Positions 34,715 through 42,878 of a stretch of 64,000 bases of DNA are shown one piece after another. Numbering within the stretch: position 1 is the first letter of the stretch; every line of letters starts with the position of its first letter. A model generated the notes under the pieces. That model worked only from the letters and a program-made list of their open reading frames with translations, ran no database searches and had not been told where the DNA came from. Origin of the DNA: Streptomyces sp. CB02009 (GTDB lineage Bacteria > Actinomycetota > Actinomycetes > Streptomycetales > Streptomycetaceae); assembly GCF_001905825.1 (NCBI RefSeq), contig NZ_LIVV01000012.1:1-64000 (forward strand). The letters are read 5' to 3'. The position numbers and the translations under genes are program-made.

Positions 34715-36187
34715 GTGGCCGCGGTGCAGCTGACACGGACACACAGAACTCTGATCGGTGTGGTGATCGCCGGTGCGCTGATCATCGCGGGGATCGGATT
34801 CGCAGGCTCGTACGCGGCCGTGCGCGAGCTTGCTCAACAGAAGGGTTTCGGCACCTTCTCGTACTTCTTTCCGATCGGCATCGACGCCGGCATCTGCGTA
34901 CTCCTCACCTTGGACCTGCTGCTGACCTGGCTACGGATCCCGTTCCCGCTGCTGCGTCAGACGGCTTGGGTACTCACGACCGCCACGATCACCTTCAACG
35001 GCGCGGCTGCCTGGCCAGACCCGCTCGGCGTCGGCATGCACGCCGTCATCCCGGTCCTGTTCGTCGTCGCTGTCGAGGCCGCACGGCATGCCGTGGGCCG
35101 GATCGCCGAGATCACCGCCGACAAGCACATGGAAGGTGTCCGCCTCACCCGCTGGCTGCTCGCCCCTGCGCCGACCTTCCTGATGTGGCGGCGCATGAAG
35201 CTGTGGGAGATCCGTTCTTACGAACAGGCTGTGCTGCTGGAGCAGCACCGGCTCGTGTACGAGGCCCAGCTGCAGGCCCAGTACGGTCGTGGATGGCGAC
35301 GCAAAGCTCCGGTGGAAGTGCTCATACCGCTGCGTCTCGCTCGCTACGGCGTACCGCTTGCCACAAGTGCCCCGCATGTTCTGGAGGCTGCCGGCCTCGA
35401 AGTGCACAGCCCGGTGACGGTCGGGCCGCCCGTCGATCAGCTGACGGTCGACGAGCACCAGCACGCCCTGGAGCCCGACCGGAGTGAGTCGGCCAGGGAC
35501 AAGGAGTACGAGACGGAAGAGGGGCTGGATACCCAGCGGAGAACCGTCTTTCCCGACAGCGTGGAAGGCGATGAGTCCACGAACGAGGCTGTGGCCGAAC
35601 CCCCGTCGGTCACAGCGGAGCTGACCGATGACCGCTCGCCTGTGACTGAAGGCGCGGGTGCCCTGCCCGGCGGGGGAGAGGCTCTCGGCCGCCATGGCGC
35701 GGCCGATCCGCATCCGTTCTTCGAACCGGCGCCCCCTCAGTCCTCCTCCGCGTCGGCGGCTCCGCTGGCCGATGAGACGCCGCCAGGCGAGCCCGCTCTG
35801 GCGTCGACTGCTGAGGCCGTGGTCGGGTACCAGGCCGATGGGGGAGTGGTCGAACAGAAGCCGAGCGTTCCCTCTCCCCGGTCGGCGGAGGCTTCGGTCG
35901 AGCCGGCGCTGTGGGAGGCCACGGTCGCCGAACTGGGACAGGCGACGGCCAGAGTTCCCGAGCAACAAACCGACGACCAGGAGCTGGATCCCGTACAGCA
36001 GCAGATCGTGACCGTAGCCGAGTGGCTCCGCGAGTCTGAGGAGACTGGGCAGAGACTCTCCGGGGCCGAAGTCGCCCGGCGTCTTGGACTGTCCCCCCGG
36101 ACGGGCCAGCGACGTCTGGACAAGGCCGCCGAGCATCTGGCCGACCAGCAGCGGCAGCATGGCCGAGCACGTCTTCGGTCCGTCTGA
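34715..36187 (+). CDS. DUF2637 membrane protein with C-terminal helix-turn-helix
   Basis: 490 residues. Four membrane helices lie in the first ~120 residues (IGVVIAGALIIAGIGFAGSYAAV, FFPIGIDAGICVLLTLDLLLTWL, QTAWVLTTATITFNGAAAW, AVIPVLFVVAVEAARHAVG), the DUF2637 core found on Streptomyces plasmids near transfer or replication genes. Then come a cytoplasmic region (APTFLMWRRMKLWEIRSYEQAVLLEQHRLV), a long disordered acidic/proline linker, and a C-terminal HTH (WLRESEETGQRLSGAEVARRLGLSPRTGQRRL). GTG 34715 is chosen because GGAGGGG lies 7 bases upstream; the GTG at 34643 lacks one. It follows parB by 126 bp. Confidence 0.85.
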   Translation: MAAVQLTRTHRTLIGVVIAGALIIAGIGFAGSYAAVRELAQQKGFGTFSYFFPIGIDAGICVLLTLDLLLTWLRIPFPLLRQTAWVLTTATITFNGAAAWPDPLGVGMHAVIPVLFVVAVEAARHAVGRIAEITADKHMEGVRLTRWLLAPAPTFLMWRRMKLWEIRSYEQAVLLEQHRLVYEAQLQAQYGRGWRRKAPVEVLIPLRLARYGVPLATSAPHVLEAAGLEVHSPVTVGPPVDQLTVDEHQHALEPDRSESARDKEYETEEGLDTQRRTVFPDSVEGDESTNEAVAEPPSVTAELTDDRSPVTEGAGALPGGGEALGRHGAADPHPFFEPAPPQSSSASAAPLADETPPGEPALASTAEAVVGYQADGGVVEQKPSVPSPRSAEASVEPALWEATVAELGQATARVPEQQTDDQELDPVQQQIVTVAEWLRESEETGQRLSGAEVARRLGLSPRTGQRRLDKAAEHLADQQRQHGRARLRSV

Positions 36188-36212
36188 CGCTCACCGTTCC
36201 TCCCACGTCGGT

Positions 36213-36240
36213 GGCCGATGACCGAAGCCGGTCATCGGCC
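36213..36240 (+). terminator. Hairpin terminator after the par/DUF2637 operon
   Basis: A perfect 12-base stem, GGCCGATGACCG (36213-36224) and its complement (36229-36240), with loop AAGC, 26 bp after the DUF2637 stop codon. The arms include the GGCCGAT unit of the adjacent repeat field, so it may also be a protein-binding site. Confidence 0.65.
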
Positions 36241-36368
36241 ATTGTCATCACTCAAGGGTCGCCACCGAGCGGGAGCGTGACCTTTGTTCGGTGCTTGAAG
36301 ACCGGGCGGAGCGCCCCACCTGCCCCCACCCTCGGCCAAGGACCCCGACTGCGGGCTGCCACCGGTCG

Positions 36369-36761
36369 TGGCCGATCGGGCCGGTGACCGATCTCGTGAC
36401 AAAGAAGCAAGCACCCTCGTGGCTGATGCGGAGCTCGGTGGCCGATGGCCGATGGCCGATGGCCGATGGCCGATGGCCGATCCCAGGTCAATCGGCCATC
36501 GGCCATGACCGGCCCTCGTCTCTTACCGTCCGCATCGGCAAGGGAGTTTACTGACGCGGGCCGGGCTCACCCAGCCCAGAGCCGAGCGCCCCTGTCGAAG
36601 AGTCCTATGCTCTTCGACGAGTCGTTCGAGGCGGATGCTGAGCAGGCCCTTCTGCCATGAACCCCCGCCTTTCAGCAGACCCTGGCCGATGGCAGAAGTC
36701 TCCTGTGGCCGATGGCCGATGGCCGATTGGCTGATCCGGACTTCCGTCGGCCGATCGGCCA
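36369..36761. repeat. GGCCGAT repeat field
   Basis: The heptamer GGCCGAT occurs as six perfect tandem copies at 36440-36481, three at 36707-36727 and singly at 36370 and 36684. Inverted copies (ATCGGCC) lie at about 36491-36504 and in CGGCCGATCGGCC at 36749-36761. The field lies between the par operon and the replication origin, with no supportable gene from 36188 to 37136. Such an array may be an iteron or incompatibility region, a second centromere, or a slippage-prone relic. Confidence 0.8.
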
Positions 36762-37136
36762 TGAGCGGCTGTGCCGCTCCGTAGGGCCGGCAGCAGCTCC
36801 TGGTCGGACGAGGTCGGCCTTGACAGATCGCCTGCTGTGGCCGACCGAGTCGTCGTCCGAACCATGCTCGCAAAGCGAATCTGGTGGCCCGTTGGTGGGT
36901 CGAGCGGATGCGAAGACCGGCGCGGCCGGACCTGCCGCCCCAGTGCCGTTGTCGGTGTAGTGGGTGGTCTCCAAAGTGCTGACCCAAACAGCCGCATTCA
37001 GCACCTGCGCTGTCCATCACCACGGCTACCAGTCGGGCGGCCCCCCGTTCTCCAGGTGCCAGCTTGGGAAGTGCAGCAGCGGTGGCGGCCTACGCCACCA
37101 CCGACTCATAACGTCCGCAGCCCATGCCGGTTTGGA

Positions 37137-37538
37137 TCAGTCATCAGACAGCTGCTTGGGCACGTGCGGTAGAACACGAAGGTTTGGTGTGAGCCCCGCT
37201 GCGAAGGCCTTCTCGTGGCCGTCTCCTGCCGATGCGTCCAACTCCAACAGGCCGCTTGCGGTCAGCTCTTCCAGGAGTACCTCGTACAAGCGGGGCCAGA
37301 CACCTGCCTCCGTCCAGTCGCGAAGACGCCTCCAGCAGGTCACACCGCTGCAGCCGATACGCTCCGTGGGCACCTGCCGCCAGCTCACGCCTTCGGACAG
37401 CGCATAGACGATGCCGCGCAGAGCCACGCGGTCATCCACTCTCAGCCGTCCTGGGTGCTGGCGGCGGCGCGGTGGCCGCGGCGGGAGCAGGGGAGAGACT
37501 CGCCTCCACAAGGCATCAGGCACAAGATCATCCGACAC
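37137..37538 (-). pseudogene. IS5-family transposase fragment (orfA part)
   Basis: 133 codons matching the N-terminal DUF4096 part of an IS5-family transposase: LVPDALWRRVSPLLPPRPPRRRQHPGRL, RGIVYALSEGVSWRQVPTE and WRRLRDWTEAGVWPRLYEVLLEELTA, with LELDASAGDG just before the DDE region would begin. The catalytic half is missing and the sequence then runs into unrelated residues. Its direction is opposite to the replication genes. It is a dead remnant. Confidence 0.75.
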
Positions 37539-37803
37539 CTGTCAGATCCTGCCAGCAAGTGCCCCCGCTTCCCGAGAGTGATTGCCACTCATTCTGAATC
37601 GAGTTCCAGCCGGGCGCGCCGTCGCTCGGCACCCTCATCCTGCTCCAGGATCCGGGGGCTCCCGTACGTCTGTCCTACTGTCGACACGACGCACAGGACC
37701 AGCAGTCACAGTCGCTTGCGTCGCTCCACGAACTGCGGCCTCGATCAGCGACTGAAGCAGCAGCTACTGAAGCCCAGTGACTGAGCGACTCTTGGTCGCT
37801 GAC

Positions 37804-37822
37804 GTAAAACACCAGGTCAGAG
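37804..37822 (+). repeat. Left arm of 19-bp perfect inverted repeat at the origin
   Basis: GTAAAACACCAGGTCAGAG; its exact complement is at 37952-37970. Confidence 0.9.
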
Positions 37823-37951
37823 CACATCCCGTGCTCACCCGAGCGACTGAAGCGACTCAACTTCTATATATCAGCGATGTAGCTTGTGCGTGTGTGCGTG
37901 ATATATAGAGTCACTCAGTCGCTTGAGTCGCTGTTCTGGGGCTAACAAGGC

Positions 37952-37970
37952 CTCTGACCTGGTGTTTTAC
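37952..37970 (-). repeat. Right arm of 19-bp perfect inverted repeat at the origin
   Basis: Exact reverse complement of 37804-37822. Confidence 0.9.
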
Positions 37971-38141
37971 CTGAGTGACTGAAGGCAGCGACTGAGCCCT
38001 TCGATCGCTGGGCTCGGTCGCTGAGTAGCTGGCGACCGAGAAGAGCGGCGCGCCCGTGCTTCAGGTGGTACGCGCCTCGCTGCTCCGTTCGCTAGGCTGT
38101 CCTTGTTCTTGAGTCGCTACGGTCGCTGAGGGGAGTACCAG

Positions 38142-39248
38142 ATGGCCCCTGACCTGCAAGTTTCCGTCAGCGACTCAACAGATCTCGTGACTGCGGCCCC
38201 CAGCCCCGACTCTCTGCTGGTCGCTCGTTGGTGTGCGAGTCTCGGATGGCCGGTCCACCCGCTCGCGCCTGGACGCAAGACGCCGGCGGCGAACTGCCCC
38301 GAGTGCCGGGACCAGAAGCACGACCCTCGGCAGTGCCCCTGCCGTGAGGCAGGCAGGTGGTGTCACGGCTTCCACGCTGCCACGCTCGACATGCAGCGCA
38401 TCCACAACTGGTGGGGCCCACGGCCGCAGATGGGCGTGGGGGTCTCCTGTGGTCCTGCCCAGCTCGTGGTGATCGACATCGACGCTCATTCCTCCCTGGT
38501 GCCGTCACGGGACCGGCTGCTGCCGGGTATCGACATCGCGAACGACATCGACGTGTCCGCGATGACCACTGGCTTTCACACGCTCGCAGTGCTTGCGGCT
38601 CTGAGAGGACAACGCAGCCCCGCAGACGACGAGTCCACGCTGCGCGTCAGGACTCCCTCAGGTGGACTGCACGTCTGGTACCGGAGTACGGACTCCAGGC
38701 GGTGGCAGTGTTCGTCGGGTTCGAGCACCACCAGAGCGCTCGCCTGGCAAGTCGACGTGAGGGCGGAGAAGGGCTACATCATCGCCCCGGGAACCTCCAC
38801 AGAGGCAGGAACCTATCTGCCTTTCGGACCCGTTCGTACCCCCGCTCCGCTGCCGGCGTGGCTCGCGCTGGAACTTCAGAGGACGCATCACCTTCCCGCT
38901 GCCCATGTCCCGGCCCCCAGGCCGGTTCCTGGGCGTGCCAGGCAGGCAGTCATGGAGGTGCAAGGGACCAGCCCTGCGGAGTCGGTACTTGCCACGGTGC
39001 TGCAAGAGGTCGCCGCCTGCGGAGCGACTGAAGAAGGAGCCGGTTTCTCCGAGAAGCTCAACAAGGCCGCGTACACGGTGGGAGGTCTGGTCGCAGGTGG
39101 TCATCTGCGGGCGGACGACGCACATCGTGCTCTCATCGAGGCGGCCCGCGTGGCCCGCCCGGGTCAGGAGCGGCGAGCGGAAGCCATCATCCGCAGCGGC
39201 ATGACTGCCGGCTCTCGGCGGCCTCTCCAGCCCGGGAGCCGCTCGTGA
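38142..39248 (+). CDS. Bifunctional primase-polymerase (prim-pol)
   Basis: 368 residues of the archaeo-eukaryotic primase superfamily as found on plasmids. The N-terminal part has a Cys/His cluster (NCPECRDQKHDPRQCPCREAGRWCHG, residues 51-75) for zinc. The catalytic acids are in LVVIDIDAH (D112, D114), with SGGLHVWYRS and QVDVRAEKGYIIAPGT as the later prim-pol motifs. The C-terminus is helical. ATG 38142 is preceded by GAGGGGAG. It starts just after the origin iterons and overlaps the helicase gene by GTGA, so the two act together in replication initiation: priming and unwinding at the origin. Confidence 0.88.
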   Translation: MAPDLQVSVSDSTDLVTAAPSPDSLLVARWCASLGWPVHPLAPGRKTPAANCPECRDQKHDPRQCPCREAGRWCHGFHAATLDMQRIHNWWGPRPQMGVGVSCGPAQLVVIDIDAHSSLVPSRDRLLPGIDIANDIDVSAMTTGFHTLAVLAALRGQRSPADDESTLRVRTPSGGLHVWYRSTDSRRWQCSSGSSTTRALAWQVDVRAEKGYIIAPGTSTEAGTYLPFGPVRTPAPLPAWLALELQRTHHLPAAHVPAPRPVPGRARQAVMEVQGTSPAESVLATVLQEVAACGATEEGAGFSEKLNKAAYTVGGLVAGGHLRADDAHRALIEAARVARPGQERRAEAIIRSGMTAGSRRPLQPGSRS

Positions 39249-40771
39249 CGAGCTCTCCTGGTGGCGAGCCGAACATGCTCTTCGACTTCGATCCGCAAGC
39301 CCTCGCCGCGGAGATCATCGCCAAGTCCGTGACCACGCTGCCCCCGCAGGCGGACGGGAAGCTGTCGGGAACCTCCGCGCATGGAGCCACCGTTCACGGC
39401 CTCATTCCCGACTCGCTGACCGACCGGGGGAACGCCAAGCTCTTCGTCAAGCTCTACCAAGCGGATTTCCGGCATGTCCCCGGCCTGGGTTGGTACCGGT
39501 GGGACACGACGCGCTGGCAGGTCGACGAGGACGACTCCGTGCTCTGGGCCGCCGGAGAGATCGGCGAGCACATCGCCCTGCAGGACCCCAGCGGGGAGCA
39601 CCCTGTCGAAGCCCTGCGCAAGCACCGTCGGCGGGCTCTGAGCACGTCCGGCATCAATGCGCTGCTCCTGCAGGCCAAGTCGGCTCCGGGAATGGTCCTC
39701 AAGGCAGAACACCTGGACGCCGACCCCTACGCCCTGTGCACTCCCGCGGGGGTCGTGGATCTGCACACGGGGCTCGTGCGGACGCCCGACCCGAACAAGG
39801 ACTTCCACTCGCGATCGACGAGTACCGGACCGGCCGCGATGCCGATTCCCCGGTTTCTGCGCTTCCTCGGTGACACCTTCGGGGAGGATCCCGAGGGTGT
39901 CGAGATGATCTCCTTCTTGCAGCTGCTCCTGGGCTACTCGGTCACCGGAGACGTGGGCGGCCAGGTGATGCCGTTTCTGTTCGGCGCGGGCAAGAACGGC
40001 AAGTCCGTCCTTCTCGACGTCCTGATGAAGCTCCTGGGCGACTACGCCGATGCCGCGCCGCCCGGCTTCCTGATGGCGCGGCCGTACGAAGGGCACCCCA
40101 CAGATCTAGCAGAGCTGCACGGTCGCCGTGTCGTCGTCTGTTCCGAGGTCAAGCCGGGAGACAAGTTCGACGAAGCCCGGTTCAAGCTCCTCACCGGCGG
40201 AGACCGGATCAAGGCCCGTCGTATGCGCCAGGACTTCTTCTCCTTCACCCCGACGCACAAGCTGTGGTTGCTGGGCAACCACAGGCCCGAGGTCGGGACG
40301 GGAGGATTCGCCTTCTGGCGGCGCATGCGCCTCATCCCCTTCGAACGGACAGTTTCGGACGACCGCAAGATCGACAACTTGGCCGACATCCTCGTTGCCG
40401 AGGAAGGTCCCGGCATCCTCAACTGGCTCATCGACGGGGCCCGCCGCTACCTGAACGGGGAGAGGGACCTCACCGGGCCCGGCAAGGTGAGCATCGCCAC
40501 GACGGCCTATGCCGAGACGGAAGATCACACCGGTCGTTTCTTCGACGAGGCCTGCCTGATGAATCCCGACTGCAGAACCGAGCAGAAGACTCTCTACGAC
40601 GCCTATCGGCGCTGGTGCCTGGGGGAGGGATGCCTGCCCATGAACAACAGGACCTTCGCAGCCAGGGCCCGTGAGCTGCTGGGGTTGGCCTCTCCGAAAG
40701 AGATGATCTTGTCGAATTCGCGGAAGTACTACCCTGGTATCGGACTGCTGGCTGACGAGGAGATGGCATGA
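39245..40771 (+). CDS. SF3/P4-type primase-associated DNA helicase, copy 1
   Basis: 508 residues. A D5-N-like N-terminal domain (LIPDSLTDRGNAKLFVKLYQ...VPGLGWYRWDTTRWQVDED) precedes the SF3 helicase core. The core has Walker A GAGKNGKS (247-254), DYADAAPPGFLMARPYEGHPTDLAELHGRRVVVCSEV for Walker B, a KARRMRQDFFSFTPTHKLWLLGNHRPEV sensor segment, and FWRRMRLIPFERTV. The C-terminal winged-helix region is TLYDAYRRWCLGEGCLPMNNRTFAARARELLG. GTG 39245 overlaps the prim-pol stop. With the prim-pol it forms a replication initiator pair, as in P4-type systems. Confidence 0.9.
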   Translation: MTSSPGGEPNMLFDFDPQALAAEIIAKSVTTLPPQADGKLSGTSAHGATVHGLIPDSLTDRGNAKLFVKLYQADFRHVPGLGWYRWDTTRWQVDEDDSVLWAAGEIGEHIALQDPSGEHPVEALRKHRRRALSTSGINALLLQAKSAPGMVLKAEHLDADPYALCTPAGVVDLHTGLVRTPDPNKDFHSRSTSTGPAAMPIPRFLRFLGDTFGEDPEGVEMISFLQLLLGYSVTGDVGGQVMPFLFGAGKNGKSVLLDVLMKLLGDYADAAPPGFLMARPYEGHPTDLAELHGRRVVVCSEVKPGDKFDEARFKLLTGGDRIKARRMRQDFFSFTPTHKLWLLGNHRPEVGTGGFAFWRRMRLIPFERTVSDDRKIDNLADILVAEEGPGILNWLIDGARRYLNGERDLTGPGKVSIATTAYAETEDHTGRFFDEACLMNPDCRTEQKTLYDAYRRWCLGEGCLPMNNRTFAARARELLGLASPKEMILSNSRKYYPGIGLLADEEMA

Positions 40772-41169
40772 GTTCCCTGATCAGCGAAGACGATCTTAAG
40801 CACGAGGCCGAGCTCGTCTGGCTTGAGGACATCTCATGTCTCGACTACGTGCGGCAGAGCCTCGATCGTCTGCCGACGCGGGGCGGCAGGCCTGCTTACC
40901 ATCGGGACGGGCGCATGGTCGGCTATGCCACGCTCGGTTCCGAAGCGAAGTCGTCCAGGGCTTCGGGGACGTTCCGCCGCCGAGTGTTCTGGCTTCTGCC
41001 TCACGACCGGGACACCGAACCGGACGGCCTGTACGCCGGTTCCGCTCCGGCTGAGGCCGTGGATCCCGGGTCCCTCAAGCCGAGGGCGAAGGGACGCAAG
41101 ACAGAGCGTTCAGAAGGGGGACCGCCTTCCAACGCGATGCAGCAGCTGGGCATAACTCTTCCGTTGTGA
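40768..41169 (+). CDS. DUF6009-family protein
   Basis: 133 residues: ELVWLEDISCLDYVRQSLDRLPTR, PAYHRDGRMVGYATLGSEAKSSRASGTFRRRVFWLLPHDR and EGGPPSNAMQQLGITLPL match the DUF6009 family, seen in Streptomyces next to plasmid or integrative-element replication genes. Its ATG overlaps the helicase stop (ATGA), making a three-gene operon with the prim-pol and helicase. Function unknown; a basic, Arg-rich surface in the middle suggests a nucleic-acid or protein partner at the replication complex. Confidence 0.8.
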   Translation: MSSLISEDDLKHEAELVWLEDISCLDYVRQSLDRLPTRGGRPAYHRDGRMVGYATLGSEAKSSRASGTFRRRVFWLLPHDRDTEPDGLYAGSAPAEAVDPGSLKPRAKGRKTERSEGGPPSNAMQQLGITLPL

Positions 41170-41178
41170 TCCGCGGCC

Positions 41179-41210
41179 GAGCGACCGGAGCGACTCAAGC
41201 GACCGGACTT
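41179..41210. repeat. Iteron-like cluster between convergent replication genes
   Basis: GAGCGACCGGAGCGACTC followed by AAGCGACCGGACTT: three AGCGAC units in tandem. They are related to the origin iterons and almost identical over 22 bases to 25027-25048. Confidence 0.7.
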
Positions 41211-41327
41211 CGGGACTGCTTCGCGAAGCGCCGGCACAGGGCGCTGCCACTCGGCATCCCTGGGATCCGCGTCGAGGCGGGCTCCCGCTCCCGCCGGTGA
41301 CACGACGTCCTCTCGGATCAAGAGAAT

Positions 41328-42878
41328 TCATGCGTCGGGTACGTCGGGGTTCCGGCCTTCCTCGGAGAGCAGCCCGATGCCCGGGTAGTGCTTCCGCTGG
41401 TTGGAGTGGATCATTTCGTTGGGTGATTTCAGCCCGACGAGTTCTCGGGTGCGCGTGGCGAAGGCACGGGAGGACATCGCGGATGCACCTTCGTGGTGAC
41501 ACCACGTCGTGTACGCGGAGTAGAGCGCCGTCTGCTCGGCGCGCAGCCCCTGGTCGAGTCGACAGCATTCCCCGTAGAAGCGTCCTGTGTGGTCCTCGGT
41601 CTCCGCGTAGGCCGTCGTGGCGATGCGGACCCTTTCTGGGCCCGTGAGGTCCCGCTGGCCAGCGAGATAGCGCCGGGCGCCGTCGATGAGCCAGTTGAGG
41701 ATGCCAGGACCCTCTTCTGTCACGAGTACGTCGGCGAGGTTGTCGACCTTGCGCTGATCGGGGACGACGCGTTCGAAGGGGATGAGGCGCATGCGCCGCC
41801 AGAAGGCGAAGCCTCCCGTCCCGACTTCGGGCCTGTGGTTGCCCTGGAGCCACAGTTTGTGTGTGGGCTGGAAGCTGAAGAAGTCCTGACGCATGCGGCG
41901 CGCCTTGATGCGCTCGCCCCCTGTGAGCAGCTTGACCCGTGCCTCGTCGAACCGGTCACCGGGTTTCACTTCGGAGCAGACGATGACCCGTCGGCCGTGG
42001 AGTTCCGCCAGGTCCGTCGGATGACCCTCGTACGGCCGCGCCATCAGGAAACCGGGCGGGGCGGCGTCCGCGTAGTCGCCCAGCACCTTCATCAGCACGT
42101 CCATCAGCACGGACTTGCCGTTCTTGCCGGACCCGAAGAGAAAGGGCAGAACCTGCCCGCCGACGTCGCCGGTGATGGAGTAGCCGAGCATCAGGTGCAG
42201 GTAGGCGATCACCTCGCGGGCCGGTTCGTCGTCGCCGAAGGTGTCCACGAGGAAGCGGTCCCAGCGCGGCGTCGGCATCGGCAGGGGGCAGACCGTGGTC
42301 GACCTGGAGTGGAAGTCGGTGCTGGGATCTGGCGATTTCAGGAGGCCGGTGCGCAGGTCCGCGATTCCGCTGGGAGTGCACAAGGCGTACGGGTCGGCGT
42401 CCAGACGGCCGGCGTGCAGCACCATGCCAGGTGCCGACCTCGCCTGGACGAGCATGGCGTTGATTCCCGCGGTGGACAGAGAGCGTCGGCTGTGGTGCAG
42501 CAGGGCGGTACTGCTGAACCGGCCGTGCGGGTCTTCCGCGGACATGTTCTCGGCAAGGTCGCCGGCAGTCCAGAAGACGGTGTCGTCCTCGTCGATCTGC
42601 CAGCGGGTGGTGGCCCACCGGAACCAGCCGATCCCCGGCACGTGCCGGTAGTCGTTGGCGTGGAGCCGGACGAACAGCTTGGCGTTGCCCCGGTCGGTGA
42701 GGGTGTCCGGCAGCAGAGCGTCTGCAGGCTCCGAGTCCGTCGGTTCCGCCGCCAGGGAGGGCGGCGGAACCGACAGCCGGGAACGGATGCGGGCTGCGCC
42801 GCCCTCCCTGGCGGAACCCAGCGGAGATTCGGAGCGGGGGGAGGTCACCGGCGCCCCGCGCGCGCAGTGTGGGACCAC
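41328..42878 (-). CDS. SF3/P4-type DNA helicase, copy 2 (convergent paralogue)
   Basis: 516 residues. From LLPDTLTDRGNAKLFVRLH onward it parallels copy 1 with long runs of identity (DYADAAPPGFLMARPYEGH is shared exactly). It keeps Walker A GSGKNGKS and Walker B VIVCSEV, so it should be active. The C-terminal DNA-binding part is more diverged (TALYSAYTTWCHHEGASAMSSRAFATRTRELVG). The first ~60 residues are low-complexity and contain an 18-bp inverted repeat in the DNA, so the true start is uncertain; a start within 42700-42878 is possible. No second prim-pol accompanies it. It may be a backup or regulatory helicase, or mark a former second replicon. Confidence 0.85.
   Translation of the reverse strand: MVPHCARGAPVTSPRSESPLGSAREGGAARIRSRLSVPPPSLAAEPTDSEPADALLPDTLTDRGNAKLFVRLHANDYRHVPGIGWFRWATTRWQIDEDDTVFWTAGDLAENMSAEDPHGRFSSTALLHHSRRSLSTAGINAMLVQARSAPGMVLHAGRLDADPYALCTPSGIADLRTGLLKSPDPSTDFHSRSTTVCPLPMPTPRWDRFLVDTFGDDEPAREVIAYLHLMLGYSITGDVGGQVLPFLFGSGKNGKSVLMDVLMKVLGDYADAAPPGFLMARPYEGHPTDLAELHGRRVIVCSEVKPGDRFDEARVKLLTGGERIKARRMRQDFFSFQPTHKLWLQGNHRPEVGTGGFAFWRRMRLIPFERVVPDQRKVDNLADVLVTEEGPGILNWLIDGARRYLAGQRDLTGPERVRIATTAYAETEDHTGRFYGECCRLDQGLRAEQTALYSAYTTWCHHEGASAMSSRAFATRTRELVGLKSPNEMIHSNQRKHYPGIGLLSEEGRNPDVPDA
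42749..42814. repeat. 18-bp perfect inverted repeat in the 5' part of helicase copy 2
   Basis: CCGCCAGGGAGGGCGGCG (42749-42766) and its exact complement (42797-42814) are separated by 30 bases. It could act as an attenuator or terminator hairpin in the leader of the helicase, or be a small inserted repeat. Confidence 0.7.

Larger units (their letters stand above)
37743..38135. other. ori: Probable replication origin: iterons arranged in large dyad symmetry
   Basis: About 390 bp with many copies of AGCGACT (plus or minus strand), often doubled as AGCGACTSAAGCGACTSA. Two nested inverted repeats share a centre near 37886: outer arms GTAAAACACCAGGTCAGAG (37804-37822 and complement 37952-37970, perfect) and inner arms CTATATATC (37864-37872) and GATATATAG (37900-37908). 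Between them is an unusually AT-rich core in GC-rich DNA. Iteron pairs flank the core symmetrically (37841-37860 and 37913-37932). A last pair (38109-38130) sits just before the primase gene and may autoregulate it. Confidence 0.75.

Noticed and set aside
36440..36481. Tandem GGCCGAT repeats as a CRISPR array
   Set aside because: Seven-base units without spacers and no cas genes; this is a simple tandem repeat.
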